27,472 bases of DNA, taken from positions 1 through 27,472 of the forward strand of contig JAZRFL010000126.1 in the NCBI GenBank assembly GCA_045661365.1. Reading direction: 5' to 3'. The notes under the pieces were generated by a model that ran no database searches, was not told the origin of the DNA, and saw only the letters and a program-made list of their open reading frames with translations. Source of the stretch: UMGS1484 sp045661365 (GTDB taxonomy: Bacteria; Bacillota; Clostridia; Oscillospirales; Acutalibacteraceae). Positions 1 to 7,324 of the stretch are shown here, piece by piece. The position numbers and the translations under genes are program-made. Every line of letters starts with the position of its first letter. The stretch's first letter is position 1.

Positions 1-1
1 T

Positions 2-1369
2 ACCGTATTCCCCCAACAAATCGTGGTCGCCAAAGGGGCTACTCAGGAAGAAATCGACGCTGTGCGTGACGCTGTGATCGATCGCAACCAAAGAATGTTC
101 ATGCTGGCTTCCGATTGGGAAATCTCCCCCTACACCGATTACAACGAACATCCCGATCACATCGAAGGCATCATGTTCTCCAACAAAGAAGTTGCCAAGA
201 TGGACGATCGTGAATGTGAAGTTCGCGAAGCAAAAGAAGACAACGAACGCGTTAAGAAAATTGCTCGTTCCAAACGTTATGCTTTCGACGAAAACGGCAA
301 TCCTTATCCCAAGGCCAAATTGTACAGCGTTCGTGACGGCTTGTTCGAAGCTATCATGGACAAGTACTACGAAGATCCCACTTTGATCGCCTACGGTGAA
401 GACGTACGTGACTGGAACGGTGCTTTCGCAGTATATCGTGGATTGACCGAAGCTCTGCCTTATCATCGTTTGTTCAACTCTCCCATTGCTGAATCTGCTA
501 TCGTTGGCTCTGCTGTCGGCTACGCCATGGCAGGTGGTCGTGTAATTGCTGAGTTGATGTACGCTGACTTTATCGTTTGCTCCGGTGACGAAGTATTTAA
601 CCAAATGGCTAAATGGCAAGGTATGTCTGCCGGCGCTCTGCAAATGCCCGTTGTTTTGCGTGTACCCGTTGGTTTCAAATACGGTGCTCAACACTCCCAA
701 GACTGGACCGGCCTGTGCGCTCATGTTCCCGGCTTGAAGGTTGTATACCCCGTAACTCCTTACGATGCTAAGGGTCTTATGAACACCGCTTTGAAGGGTA
801 CCGACCCCGTTTGCTTCTTTGAAAGCCAACAACTGTACGATAAGGGCGAAGAATTCGTTAAAGAAGGTGTACCCGAAGGTTACTACGAAATTCCCTTTGG
901 TGAACCCGCTGTTCGTACCGAAGGTAAAGACGTTACCATTTTGACCATTGGTGCTACCTTGTACACCGCTATGGCCGCTGAAAAGATCTTGCGCGAACAA
1001 TATGGCATTACCGCCGAAGTTATCGACGCTCGTTCCGTTGTTCCCTTCAACTACGAAAAGGTTATTGAATCGGTTAAGAAGACCGGCCGCATTGTTTTGG
1101 CTTCCGACGCTGTTGCTCGTGGCAACATCCTCAACGATATGGCTCAAAACATCACCAACTTGGCCTTTGATTATCTGGATGCTCCTCCCGTTGTGGTTGG
1201 TTCTCAAAACTGGATCACTCCTGCTGCTGAGTACAATGAACAATTCTATCCCCAACCCGGCTGGATCATCGACGCGATCCACGAAAGAATTCTTCCCATT
1301 CCCGGCTATGTTGCCAAACACAGCTACACCAACGAAGAATTGTTGCGTAAAGCCAAAAAAGGTGTTTAA
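2..1369 (+). CDS. 2-oxoacid (pyruvate-type) dehydrogenase E1, beta half, 5'-truncated
   Basis: The reading frame is open from base 2, so the gene begins before the window; the first GTG at 23 is internal. The last ~340 residues are a clear E1-beta (transketolase-like) domain: YGEDVRDWNGAF, the SPIAESAIVG region, and the C-terminal swivel domain with DVTILTIGATLY. About 110 residues precede it and resemble the end of an E1-alpha-type domain, so this is probably a fused alpha/beta E1, as found in some Clostridia; the fusion is inferred. E1 uses thiamine diphosphate to decarboxylate a 2-oxoacid and acylate the lipoyl group of E2. The substrate (pyruvate, acetoin or branched-chain) cannot be decided here. 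The lipoate ligase gene just downstream fits a lipoyl-dependent complex. Codon use is strongly biased, suggesting high expression. Confidence 0.88.
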   Translation, partial: TVFPQQIVVAKGATQEEIDAVRDAVIDRNQRMFMLASDWEISPYTDYNEHPDHIEGIMFSNKEVAKMDDRECEVREAKEDNERVKKIARSKRYAFDENGNPYPKAKLYSVRDGLFEAIMDKYYEDPTLIAYGEDVRDWNGAFAVYRGLTEALPYHRLFNSPIAESAIVGSAVGYAMAGGRVIAELMYADFIVCSGDEVFNQMAKWQGMSAGALQMPVVLRVPVGFKYGAQHSQDWTGLCAHVPGLKVVYPVTPYDAKGLMNTALKGTDPVCFFESQQLYDKGEEFVKEGVPEGYYEIPFGEPAVRTEGKDVTILTIGATLYTAMAAEKILREQYGITAEVIDARSVVPFNYEKVIESVKKTGRIVLASDAVARGNILNDMAQNITNLAFDYLDAPPVVVGSQNWITPAAEYNEQFYPQPGWIIDAIHERILPIPGYVAKHSYTNEELLRKAKKGV

Positions 1370-1400
1370 TCCTACCGCTTTGTGTAGTTAAATGACCGTA

Positions 1401-1443
1401 AGGGCTGTTTCATCATAATAGGGTGAAACAGCCCTTGTTTTTG
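1401..1443 (+). terminator. Intrinsic terminator of the E1 gene
   Basis: A perfect 12-bp stem (1401-1412 with 1424-1435, AGGGCTGTTTCA/TGAAACAGCCCT) with an 11-nt loop is followed by a T-rich run (TTGTTTTT). It lies 31 bp after the E1 stop and should separate E1 from lplA. Confidence 0.9.
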
Positions 1444-1464
1444 GATGACTTACGCCATCCAAAG

Positions 1465-1590
1465 TTGCCTTATAGGGAATCGTTTCGGTCAAAAACCCCG
1501 CGAAATCTACTCTCTATAAGGTCTTGCATTAAAAAAAGGTTAAGACAAATCATTGCAAACAAATTTGAATGGGTCGCATCACCCATTTTT
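1465..1590 (+). promoter_or_regulatory. Possible structured leader before lplA
   Basis: The gap before lplA holds nested inverted repeats: CCTTATAG (1468-1475) with CTATAAGG (1514-1521), enclosing TTTCG (1483-1487) with CGAAA (1501-1505). A short hairpin ATGGGT (1569-1574)/ACCCAT (1581-1586) followed by five Ts sits directly before the ribosome binding site. No convincing -35/-10 pair was found. It may be a cis-acting leader or a weak attenuator, but no known riboswitch class was recognised. Confidence 0.3.
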
Positions 1591-1603
1591 AGGGGGAATC
1601 CGC

Positions 1604-2581
1604 GTGCTGGTCGTAGATTTAAAAACCACAAATCCTTACGTGAACCTCGCCACTGAGGAATATTTTCTTTACCAACGCACAGAAGACTTTTTTATGCTTT
1701 GGCAAAACGAACCCTGCATTGTGGTAGGACGCAATCAAAACACCTTAGCCGAGATCAATCATGAGTACGTTACCGAACACGAAATTCCTGTGGTACGGCG
1801 GCTTACCGGTGGTGGAGCGGTGTTTCACGATTTGGGCAATCTAAACTATACCTTTATTGAGGCGGGTGCCAAGGACAAATTTGGCAATTACGCCGTGTTT
1901 TCTACCCCCGTGCTTGAGGTGTTGCACGCCCTGAATGTGCCTGCCACGGTGAGTGGTCGCAACGATTTGCTGGTGGACGGCAAAAAGATTTGCGGCAACG
2001 CGCAAACCATGTTTCACGGTCGCATGATGCACCACGGTTGCATTTTGTTTTCGGCTAACGTGAATCATTTGACCGCCGCTTTAAAGGTGAATCCCTTGAA
2101 AATTCAAAGCAAGGGAATTGCATCGGTGCGTTCCCGTGTGACCAACATTGCCGAGCATTTGTCAAATCCCCTTACGGTAACCGAGTTTCGTCGGTTGTTG
2201 CTTCAAAAGGTGTTGTCCCAATCGGGCAATACCCTCTATGAACTGAACCAGGAGGATGAGGCTGCCATTCAAAAACTGTATGAGGAAAAATACAGTACCT
2301 ATGAATGGAATTTTGGTTTTAAAAAGGACTATTCCTTTAACAAAGACACCTTGTTTTCCGCAGGACTTGTCACCGTTTCCATGGACATTAAAGAAGACAA
2401 AATCGCCGCCTTGTCGGTAAAAGGGGACTTTTTCGGTATTGCCGACGTGGTTGAGTTTGAAAATGCCATGCTTGGTACTTCTTATGAGCCAACCGCCGTT
2501 TTGCATCGGTTGCAAACCCTTGATTTTTCTTCTTATTTTGCCGGTATTACACCGGAAGAATTTTGTAAAGCATTATTTTGA
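1604..2581 (+). CDS. lplA: Lipoate-protein ligase A
   Basis: The 325-residue product activates free lipoate with ATP and attaches it to lipoyl domains of 2-oxoacid dehydrogenase E2 or glycine cleavage H protein in the cytosol. The family signature RRLTGGGAVFHD is at residues 65-76 and the catalytic lysine motif GKKICGNAQ at 126-134. The C-terminal ~90 residues match the LplA accessory domain, so this is a full-length LplA rather than a short LipL/LipM type. The start is the GTG at 1604, 7 bases after AGGGGGA; the longer frame from 1553 would run through the leader hairpin and has no ribosome site. It lies just downstream of a lipoyl-dependent E1 gene and 14 bp upstream of mtlD. Confidence 0.92.
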   Translation: MLVVDLKTTNPYVNLATEEYFLYQRTEDFFMLWQNEPCIVVGRNQNTLAEINHEYVTEHEIPVVRRLTGGGAVFHDLGNLNYTFIEAGAKDKFGNYAVFSTPVLEVLHALNVPATVSGRNDLLVDGKKICGNAQTMFHGRMMHHGCILFSANVNHLTAALKVNPLKIQSKGIASVRSRVTNIAEHLSNPLTVTEFRRLLLQKVLSQSGNTLYELNQEDEAAIQKLYEEKYSTYEWNFGFKKDYSFNKDTLFSAGLVTVSMDIKEDKIAALSVKGDFFGIADVVEFENAMLGTSYEPTAVLHRLQTLDFSSYFAGITPEEFCKALF

Positions 2582-2595
2582 AAGGATTGAATTCC

Positions 2596-3765
2596 ATGAA
2601 AGCAGTTATGTACGGTGCCGGTAACATCGGCCGTGGCTTTATTGGCCAACTTCTTTCTCAATCGGGCTATCACGTAGATTTTATTGACGTAGCCCCCGCT
2701 GTAATTGAACAACTGAACACCCAAAATCAATACCCCGTGCGTATTCTTTATAAAGATACCTATGAAGAAACCATGGTAACCAACGTTGCCTGCATCGACG
2801 GTAAAGACCCCGATGCCATTGCCGCCGCCATTGCCGAAGCCGACGTTATGGCTACCGCTATCGGTGTAAACGTGCTGAAATTCATCATCGGAAACATCGC
2901 CCAAGGTCTTAAAAAACGTTGGGAAAATCCCGACAAAGCTCCTCTGAACATCATCATTTGCGAAAACCTGATTGGTGCCGACGCATATTTGAAAGGCGAA
3001 ATCGCAAAACTGATGAACGATGAAGAAAAGAAATTGTTGGACGAAAAAGTTGGCTTTGTAGAAGCATCCATCGGTCGTATGGTGCCCGTTCAAACCGACG
3101 AAATGAAAGGCGACAACCCCCTGCGTGTGTGCGTAGAAAGCTTTGGCATTCTGCCGGTAGACAAAGCCGCATTTAAGGGCGAAATCCCTGCCATTAAAAA
3201 CATGGTACCTTTTACTCCCTTTGAATTCTATATTGAACGTAAATTGTTCATCCACAACATGGGTCACGCCTTCACCGCTTATCTGGGCGCTTTGATGGGT
3301 GTAGACTACATCTGGCAAGCCATTGAAAATCCCACCGTGGAATTGCTGGTACAACGTGCCATGCAACAATCGGGTATCTCTTTGGCTGCTAAACACAACG
3401 TTCCCTATATTGAACTGAACGACCACGTGTTGGATTTGCTCAACCGTTTCGGCAACCGTCAATTGGGCGATACCGTAAAACGTGTTGGTAATGACCTGAA
3501 CCGTAAACTCAACCCCAACGATCGTATCGTTGGCGCTTTGAATATGTGCGTAGCCCAAGGCATTACTCCTAACTACATCTGCCTTGCCGCTGCCGCCGCC
3601 ATGAACTTTGCTCATGACGAGGTTTCCCAAAAACCCGCTGCCGAAATTTTGGCTGAAATCTGCAAGATCGACGCCGATTCCGAAGCAGGTAAAACCATTT
3701 TGGCTTATGACAAAATGATTAAAGACGGCGCCACCATTGAAGAACTTCTCGCCGCTGTTCGGTAA
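2596..3765 (+). CDS. mtlD: Mannitol-1-phosphate 5-dehydrogenase
   Basis: The 389-residue protein is the usual family length. It starts with a Rossmann NAD-binding motif, YGAGNIGRGF (residues 6-15), and carries the family's KLFIHNMGHA block in the C-terminal domain. The enzyme interconverts mannitol 1-phosphate and fructose 6-phosphate with NAD. The ATG at 2596 follows GAAAGGA by 9 bases; an in-frame TTG at 2578 overlapping the lplA stop is not credible. The gene is 14 bp behind lplA, so they are probably co-transcribed, although no functional link is obvious. No mannitol PTS gene is in the window, so the enzyme may act in mannitol synthesis or use a transporter encoded elsewhere. A diverged copy of its last ~13 codons recurs at 4785-4829. 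Confidence 0.93.
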   Translation: MKAVMYGAGNIGRGFIGQLLSQSGYHVDFIDVAPAVIEQLNTQNQYPVRILYKDTYEETMVTNVACIDGKDPDAIAAAIAEADVMATAIGVNVLKFIIGNIAQGLKKRWENPDKAPLNIIICENLIGADAYLKGEIAKLMNDEEKKLLDEKVGFVEASIGRMVPVQTDEMKGDNPLRVCVESFGILPVDKAAFKGEIPAIKNMVPFTPFEFYIERKLFIHNMGHAFTAYLGALMGVDYIWQAIENPTVELLVQRAMQQSGISLAAKHNVPYIELNDHVLDLLNRFGNRQLGDTVKRVGNDLNRKLNPNDRIVGALNMCVAQGITPNYICLAAAAAMNFAHDEVSQKPAAEILAEICKIDADSEAGKTILAYDKMIKDGATIEELLAAVR

Positions 3766-3777
3766 GACAAATAAAGC

Positions 3778-3810
3778 AAAAGGCTATCGCACACGCGATA
3801 GCCTTTTTTT
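3778..3810 (+). terminator. Terminator of lplA-mtlD
   Basis: A 10-bp stem AGGCTATCGC (3781-3790)/GCGATAGCCT (3795-3804), extended by A/T pairs, has a 4-base loop and a run of seven Ts. The arms are almost identical to the second terminator at 4846-4877. Confidence 0.93.
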
Positions 3811-3875
3811 GTTGTTTGGATATCTTTTATGGTTATATTCTGTTTTAGGATAGAGTGACAATCCACTTTTAAATG

Positions 3876-3913
3876 CGAGGTTCAAATTTCAATGTTCATC
3901 CTAAACAACCTCG
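3876..3913 (+). repeat. Inverted repeats in the gap after mtlD
   Basis: CGAGGTT (3876-3882) pairs with AACCTCG (3907-3913), and the flanking TGTTTTAGGAT (3841-3851) can pair, with one bulge, with ATCCTAAACA (3898-3907). The two pairings compete. T-rich sequence follows. No gene is visible in 3811-3923; this could be a decayed terminator. Confidence 0.3.
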
Positions 3914-3923
3914 ATTTTATTTC

Positions 3924-3963
3924 TTTACATTCCACTAAAAAAGTGGTATACTAGTGTTACCAC
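3924..3963 (+). promoter_or_regulatory. Sigma-A promoter with palindromic spacer
   Basis: TTTACA (3924-3929), a 17-base spacer and TATACT (3947-3952) make a strong promoter reading toward the zinc-ribbon gene. The spacer contains CCACT (3932-3936)/AGTGG (3942-3946). A second palindrome, GTGGTA (3943-3948)/TACCAC (3958-3963), covers the -10 and start region. Such placement is typical of a repressor operator, but no cognate regulator is adjacent. Confidence 0.7.
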
Positions 3964-3964
3964 A

Positions 3965-4128
3965 CGAATCAAATAATGGCATAATACGAGGGAATGTATT
4001 TTTATTTTGGTAAAAATGCATTCTCCATTTGTGCATTCCTTGTGTTATGCCAAACGATTTGTGTGGTAGCAATCAGGAGTTATGCATTTTTCAGTGTGTG
4101 TAACTGCGGTTGCACACACTTTTTTATT
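3965..4128 (+). ncRNA. Structured leader RNA ending in a terminator (attenuator, riboswitch or small RNA)
   Basis: About 165 nt separate the likely start site from the ribosome site of the downstream gene. The first hairpin pairs 3992-4003 (GAATGTATTTTT) with 4012-4023 (AAAAATGCATTC), 12 pairs including one G-U. An alternative partner, GTGCATTCC, follows. The last hairpin pairs 4093-4104 with 4109-4120 around a UNCG-type UGCG tetraloop closed by C-G, followed by TTTTTATTTTT. This complete intrinsic terminator lies just before the AGGAGG of the gene at 4143. No known riboswitch consensus was recognised. Confidence 0.55.
4093..4127 (+). terminator. Intrinsic terminator inside the leader
   Basis: A 12-pair stem with one G-U wobble, a UGCG tetraloop and a T-rich tail. 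It stands between promoter and coding sequence, so it must be read through for the gene at 4143 to be expressed from the 3947 promoter. Confidence 0.8.
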
Positions 4129-4142
4129 TTTAGGAGGAAAAA

Positions 4143-4769
4143 ATGGCAAACATGTTTTCAGGAAAAGCAGAAAAAAGAATTCCCAAAGATTGGAAGAGTT
4201 GTTACGAGTCCGATGCAATCACGCAGAATCTTTGGGTATGGTGCGAAAGAATTGAATTTTGGGGCAAGATTCTGTTTTGGATTTTACTGATTGTTGGTAT
4301 TTTTGATACGATACAAGCGGCATCGGAAGCATCTGAGATGAAAAACCTGATTGGTGATGCAACCACAGAAGAAATGCGTTCGTATGTTTTGGAAACGGGC
4401 TTCCAAATTCCCAACGTTTGGGAAACTATGGTCGACCGACTGCTCGTGTGGTTGGGATATGCCGCATTAGAATATTTAGCCTACCACGCCGGCGCTTTGT
4501 TGATCGGTGCTTTGGCAAGTATTGAACAACATACAAAAATCTCGGCCAATATTGCTCTGTATACCAGGGCAAAAGAGGAGAACGTATGGAACGATGAACC
4601 AAACGATGTTATCTCATCAACCAAAATTCTAGCCCCAAAAGAGCCTTCGGCTCCACCCCATAATCACGTTGTATTTGACACAAAAACCAATACATGGCGT
4701 TGTAGCAAATGCGATGAAATTAACCCTCGTACTGCCCTTTATTGTAAAAACTGCGGACAATATCGATAA
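4143..4769 (+). CDS. Orphan membrane protein with C-terminal zinc ribbon
   Basis: The 208-residue product is not a recognised family. It has a hydrophilic N-terminus, a hydrophobic segment at about 40-58, a second at about 98-125, a proline-rich linker near 165-173, and a C-terminal zinc ribbon with C187, C190, C201 and C204 (CSKC and CKNCG). Such ribbons are usually metal-binding or protein-protein modules, so an inner-membrane sensor or scaffold role is possible, but this is inference. The ATG at 4143 follows TAGGAGG by 6 bases. It stands alone behind its own promoter and a terminator-bearing leader. Its sequence is more AT-rich than neighbouring genes, and it is flanked by two copies of the mtlD 3' end, which suggests acquisition by insertion. 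Confidence 0.75.
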   Translation: MANMFSGKAEKRIPKDWKSCYESDAITQNLWVWCERIEFWGKILFWILLIVGIFDTIQAASEASEMKNLIGDATTEEMRSYVLETGFQIPNVWETMVDRLLVWLGYAALEYLAYHAGALLIGALASIEQHTKISANIALYTRAKEENVWNDEPNDVISSTKILAPKEPSAPPHNHVVFDTKTNTWRCSKCDEINPRTALYCKNCGQYR

Positions 4770-4784
4770 CACATAATTTTTACA

Positions 4785-4829
4785 GCCAAAGCCGCCACCG
4801 TAGAAGAATTGTTGGCCGCTGTTCGCTAA
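4785..4829 (+). pseudogene. Second, diverged copy of the mtlD 3' end
   Basis: The frame reads AKAATVEELLAAVR then TAA, against DGATIEELLAAVR then TAA at the end of the intact mtlD. The DNA differs mostly at synonymous positions (TTG TTG against CTT CTC; CGC against CGG). It is therefore a diverged homologous copy, not a fresh duplication. The matching terminator follows 16 bp later. It is too short to be a gene. Confidence 0.7.
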
Positions 4830-4845
4830 GTATTATTGATATAGT

Positions 4846-4877
4846 AAAAGGCTATCGCAATTGCGATAGCCTTTTTT
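4846..4877. terminator. Bidirectional terminator matching that of mtlD
   Basis: A perfect 30-bp palindrome (4846-4860/4861-4875) has four As before it and a six-T run after it, so it can stop transcripts from both sides. Its core GGCTATCGC is shared with the terminator at 3778-3810. Confidence 0.88.
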
Positions 4878-4880
4878 GTA

Positions 4881-5029
4881 TCAGTTTTTATGTTTCACGA
4901 AAAGTAAGAATACAGCAATGGCCATAGCCATGCCCTAAGCGGTTACGTTCACGTAGTCCGAAACATAAACGAATTTGGTGATAGGTTCTTTACTTGCGTA
5001 AATTTCTACCACGATTTTTTGGGGGCTGC
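4881..5029 (-). pseudogene. Dead 3' end of a membrane-anchored protein gene
   Basis: On the minus strand one frame reads SSPQKIVVEIYASKEPITK and so on for ~32 codons to a TAG at 4935-4937. It then continues in the same frame as a hydrophobic segment (MAMAIAVFLLFVKHKN) to a TGA at 4881-4883. A hydrophobic segment with a short basic tail is typical of the C-terminus of exported, membrane-anchored proteins. No start or ribosome site belongs to it; the fragment begins where the rhamnosidase gene ends. It looks like a truncated gene with an in-frame stop, but chance cannot be excluded at this length. Confidence 0.4.
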
Positions 5030-5035
5030 TATTGG

Positions 5036-7180
5036 TTAAAACCGATAACTGCCGGGTTGCAAGTCATACACTTTGCCGTCAATTTCGGCGGTGGCAGGCA
5101 CGGGGGTGGTGATTTCGTATATCACTTTTCCCTCGTTATTATGCCGCCAGAAGGAGCGGGCAAGACCATGGGGTGTTTCAAATTCCGCACCCAAGGAATC
5201 AATCCTTGCCGTGGGGTGGGGGGCAAAGTGAATTTTGCCAAATCCTGCCTTGGCAGGGGTAATACCTGCCGCCACTTCATACAGCCAATCGGCCACCGCG
5301 CCGTAAGCGTAGTGGTTATATGAGTTCATGGTTTCGGGCCACAACTTGCCTTCGGGGGTAATGCCGTCCCAATGTTCCCAAATGGTGGTGGCACCCATGG
5401 TTACGGGGTAAAGCCAAGAGGGATATTCCTCTCGCAACAGCAAGGTGTAGGCAAGGTCGGTATGGCCGTATTGGGTAAGCACGTGCAGAATATAGGGTGT
5501 GCCCAAAAATCCCGTTTGGATTTTGTCACCGTCGGCATGAATCCGCTGTGCCAAGGCGGTGGCTACTTTTTCGGGATTGGGGGTCAGGTTAAACTGCAAT
5601 GCCAGCACCATTTCGGTTTGGGTGGCATAAGTGCCCTCAAAGGTTTGAATAAAGGTTTGTTTAATGGTTTCATACAACGCCTTGTATTCGGCTACGTCTT
5701 GCCCCAAAACGTCGCCTACCATGCCAATGATTTCGGTCGAACGGGCATAGAAGGCGGTGGCGATTAAATCGTCGCGAGTCTGCCCTTTGCACACGCCAAA
5801 GGGAGCGGTCAGTTCCAACCAGTCACCGTAATGCTCGCCGCCTGTCCACAATCCCTTGGTGGTGGTTGTGTTGGTAATATAATCCACCCATCGTTTCATG
5901 GCATCAAAGGTTTGGTCAAGAATCTCGGTTTTGCCGTAGGTCTGATACAACTGCCATGGGCAAATGGTGACGGCATCTGCCCAAGCGGCGCTGATCAAGC
6001 AATCCATCACTGTGGGAATCACCGGCGGAATGGCGCCGTTTGCCATTTGCTCCGATTGTAAATCCGCCAGCCATTTTTCGAAAAACCGATATACGTCATA
6101 ATTGTATGCGGCGGCTTTGATAAATACCTGAGCATCTCCCGTCCAGCCCAAACGCTCATCTCGTTGGGGGCAATCGGTGGGAATGTCTAAATAATTGCTC
6201 TTTTGTCCCCACAACACGTTTTGGAACAGTTGTTGCAGTTTGGGGTGGGTGGTAATGATGCGCCCCGTTTGCCGCAGGTTGGAGTGAATGACCACCGCGG
6301 TGAAGCAGTCGGGGGTGATGTTTTGGGGCGTCGCATCAATCCGCACGTAACGGAATCCGTAAAAGGTGAGGGTGGGCATAAAGGTTTGATGCCCTTCCTT
6401 ACAGGTGTATTCATATTGGCATTTGGCGGCACGGTAGTTTAGGTTGTAAAAGTTGCCGTCGGCATCCAAAATCTCGGCAAAGGAAAGGGAAAGTACCTCG
6501 CCAGCTTTGGCGGTCAGGTCAATGGCAATGGTGCCGGTCATGTTTTGCCCAAAATCCAACACGGTTTCGCCCTTGGGGGTAGTAATGACCCCAAGGGGTT
6601 TCAACCGTTCCCTCATGCCAATGGTTTCTCCTTGTTGAGGAATAAGCATACTCTTGTCTTGATTTTGCGCCAATATGGCTTGTCCCAACGGGGCGCGAGG
6701 GGCGGTGGCATCGAAAATCATGCCGTCGTAAATATCGCAAAACCGATACCCTTGTGTAAGGGCGGCAAAGGATTCATCTGATCCCATGATTTCTTGCGTT
6801 CCGTCGGTGTAGGTAAGGGTGAGTTCACACAAAACCGCTTGTTCTCGGTTTTCAAATACTCTTTGATAGGAGGGAGTAAACCAAGAACCGTATAGTCCGT
6901 ACCACCCCTTTGCCAACTGAATGGAAAGGGTGTTTTGTTCTTTTAATAATTTGGTTACGTCGTAGGTTTGCACCTGTAACCGTTTTTCATAATTGGTCCA
7001 ACCGGGGGCTAACACAAAATCTCCGATTCGCTTGCCGTTCAAGTTAGCCTCATAAACCCCTCTTGCGGTAATGGCAAGGGTGGCAGAGCGTATGGGTTTG
7101 GCTAAAGCAAAGGCTTTTTCAAAAGAAGGACAACCTTCGGCGGGCTGTGGAGATCGAATCCATTTGGCGTTAGAAAACAT
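5036..7180 (-). CDS. GH78 alpha-L-rhamnosidase, compact intracellular form
   Basis: This 714-residue glycoside hydrolase family 78 protein should release terminal alpha-L-rhamnose from glycosides or oligosaccharides by the inverting mechanism. The N-terminal beta-sandwich contains NLNGKRIGDFVLAPGWTNY (about 47-64). The catalytic (alpha/alpha)6 barrel carries the signature DCPQRDERLGWTGD at 336-349, supplying the acidic catalytic residues. Downstream are WTGGEHYGDWLE (about 445-456) and WEHWDG. The C-terminus is a beta domain. It lacks the ~170-residue N-terminal domain of many ~900-residue homologues. No signal peptide is present, so it acts in the cytosol on imported substrate. The ATG at 7180 follows AAGGAAAG. 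It has its own promoter and lies beyond the terminator of the sugar oxidoreductase operon, read in the same direction. Confidence 0.92.
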   Translation of the reverse strand: MFSNAKWIRSPQPAEGCPSFEKAFALAKPIRSATLAITARGVYEANLNGKRIGDFVLAPGWTNYEKRLQVQTYDVTKLLKEQNTLSIQLAKGWYGLYGSWFTPSYQRVFENREQAVLCELTLTYTDGTQEIMGSDESFAALTQGYRFCDIYDGMIFDATAPRAPLGQAILAQNQDKSMLIPQQGETIGMRERLKPLGVITTPKGETVLDFGQNMTGTIAIDLTAKAGEVLSLSFAEILDADGNFYNLNYRAAKCQYEYTCKEGHQTFMPTLTFYGFRYVRIDATPQNITPDCFTAVVIHSNLRQTGRIITTHPKLQQLFQNVLWGQKSNYLDIPTDCPQRDERLGWTGDAQVFIKAAAYNYDVYRFFEKWLADLQSEQMANGAIPPVIPTVMDCLISAAWADAVTICPWQLYQTYGKTEILDQTFDAMKRWVDYITNTTTTKGLWTGGEHYGDWLELTAPFGVCKGQTRDDLIATAFYARSTEIIGMVGDVLGQDVAEYKALYETIKQTFIQTFEGTYATQTEMVLALQFNLTPNPEKVATALAQRIHADGDKIQTGFLGTPYILHVLTQYGHTDLAYTLLLREEYPSWLYPVTMGATTIWEHWDGITPEGKLWPETMNSYNHYAYGAVADWLYEVAAGITPAKAGFGKIHFAPHPTARIDSLGAEFETPHGLARSFWRHNNEGKVIYEITTPVPATAEIDGKVYDLQPGSYRF

Positions 7181-7210
7181 AGAAAATCACTCTTTCCTTT
7201 TGTTGGTTAT

Positions 7211-7219
7211 ATTATAACA
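7211..7219 (-). promoter_or_regulatory. Extended -10 promoter of the rhamnosidase gene
   Basis: On the minus strand TGTTATAAT is a consensus extended -10 (hexamer at 7211-7216). The -35 region 17 bases upstream (GTGGAT) is weak, as expected for an extended -10 promoter. Confidence 0.65.
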
Positions 7220-7253
7220 TACACGAGAAAAAAATCCACTTGTTTTTTGTGTG

Positions 7254-7297
7254 AAAAATCCCCTTTATGGTGAGCCGAACAGGCTACCATAAGGGGG
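7254..7297 (-). terminator. Terminator of the sugar oxidoreductase operon
   Basis: On the minus strand CCCCCTTATGGTAGCC and GGCTCACCATAAAGGGG form a long stem with small bulges and the loop TGTTC, followed by ATTTTT. It lies 28 bp after the stop of the gene at 7325. Confidence 0.85.
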
Positions 7298-7324
7298 ACT
7301 GTATTTTAAGAGACTTGCTTTGTT

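Noticed and set aside
1423..1656. 77-codon plus-strand frame between E1 and lplA
   Set aside because: It begins inside the terminator stem, has no ribosome site and overlaps the lplA start in another frame.
2533..3630. 365-codon minus-strand open frame opposite mtlD
   Set aside because: It lies entirely antisense to a clear mtlD, has low-complexity composition (many His, Gly, Val) and no recognisable domain or ribosome site.
3994..4290. 98-codon plus-strand frame across the leader of the zinc-ribbon gene
   Set aside because: It runs through the terminator hairpin and into another frame of a real gene; the GAGGG before it is too close to its ATG.
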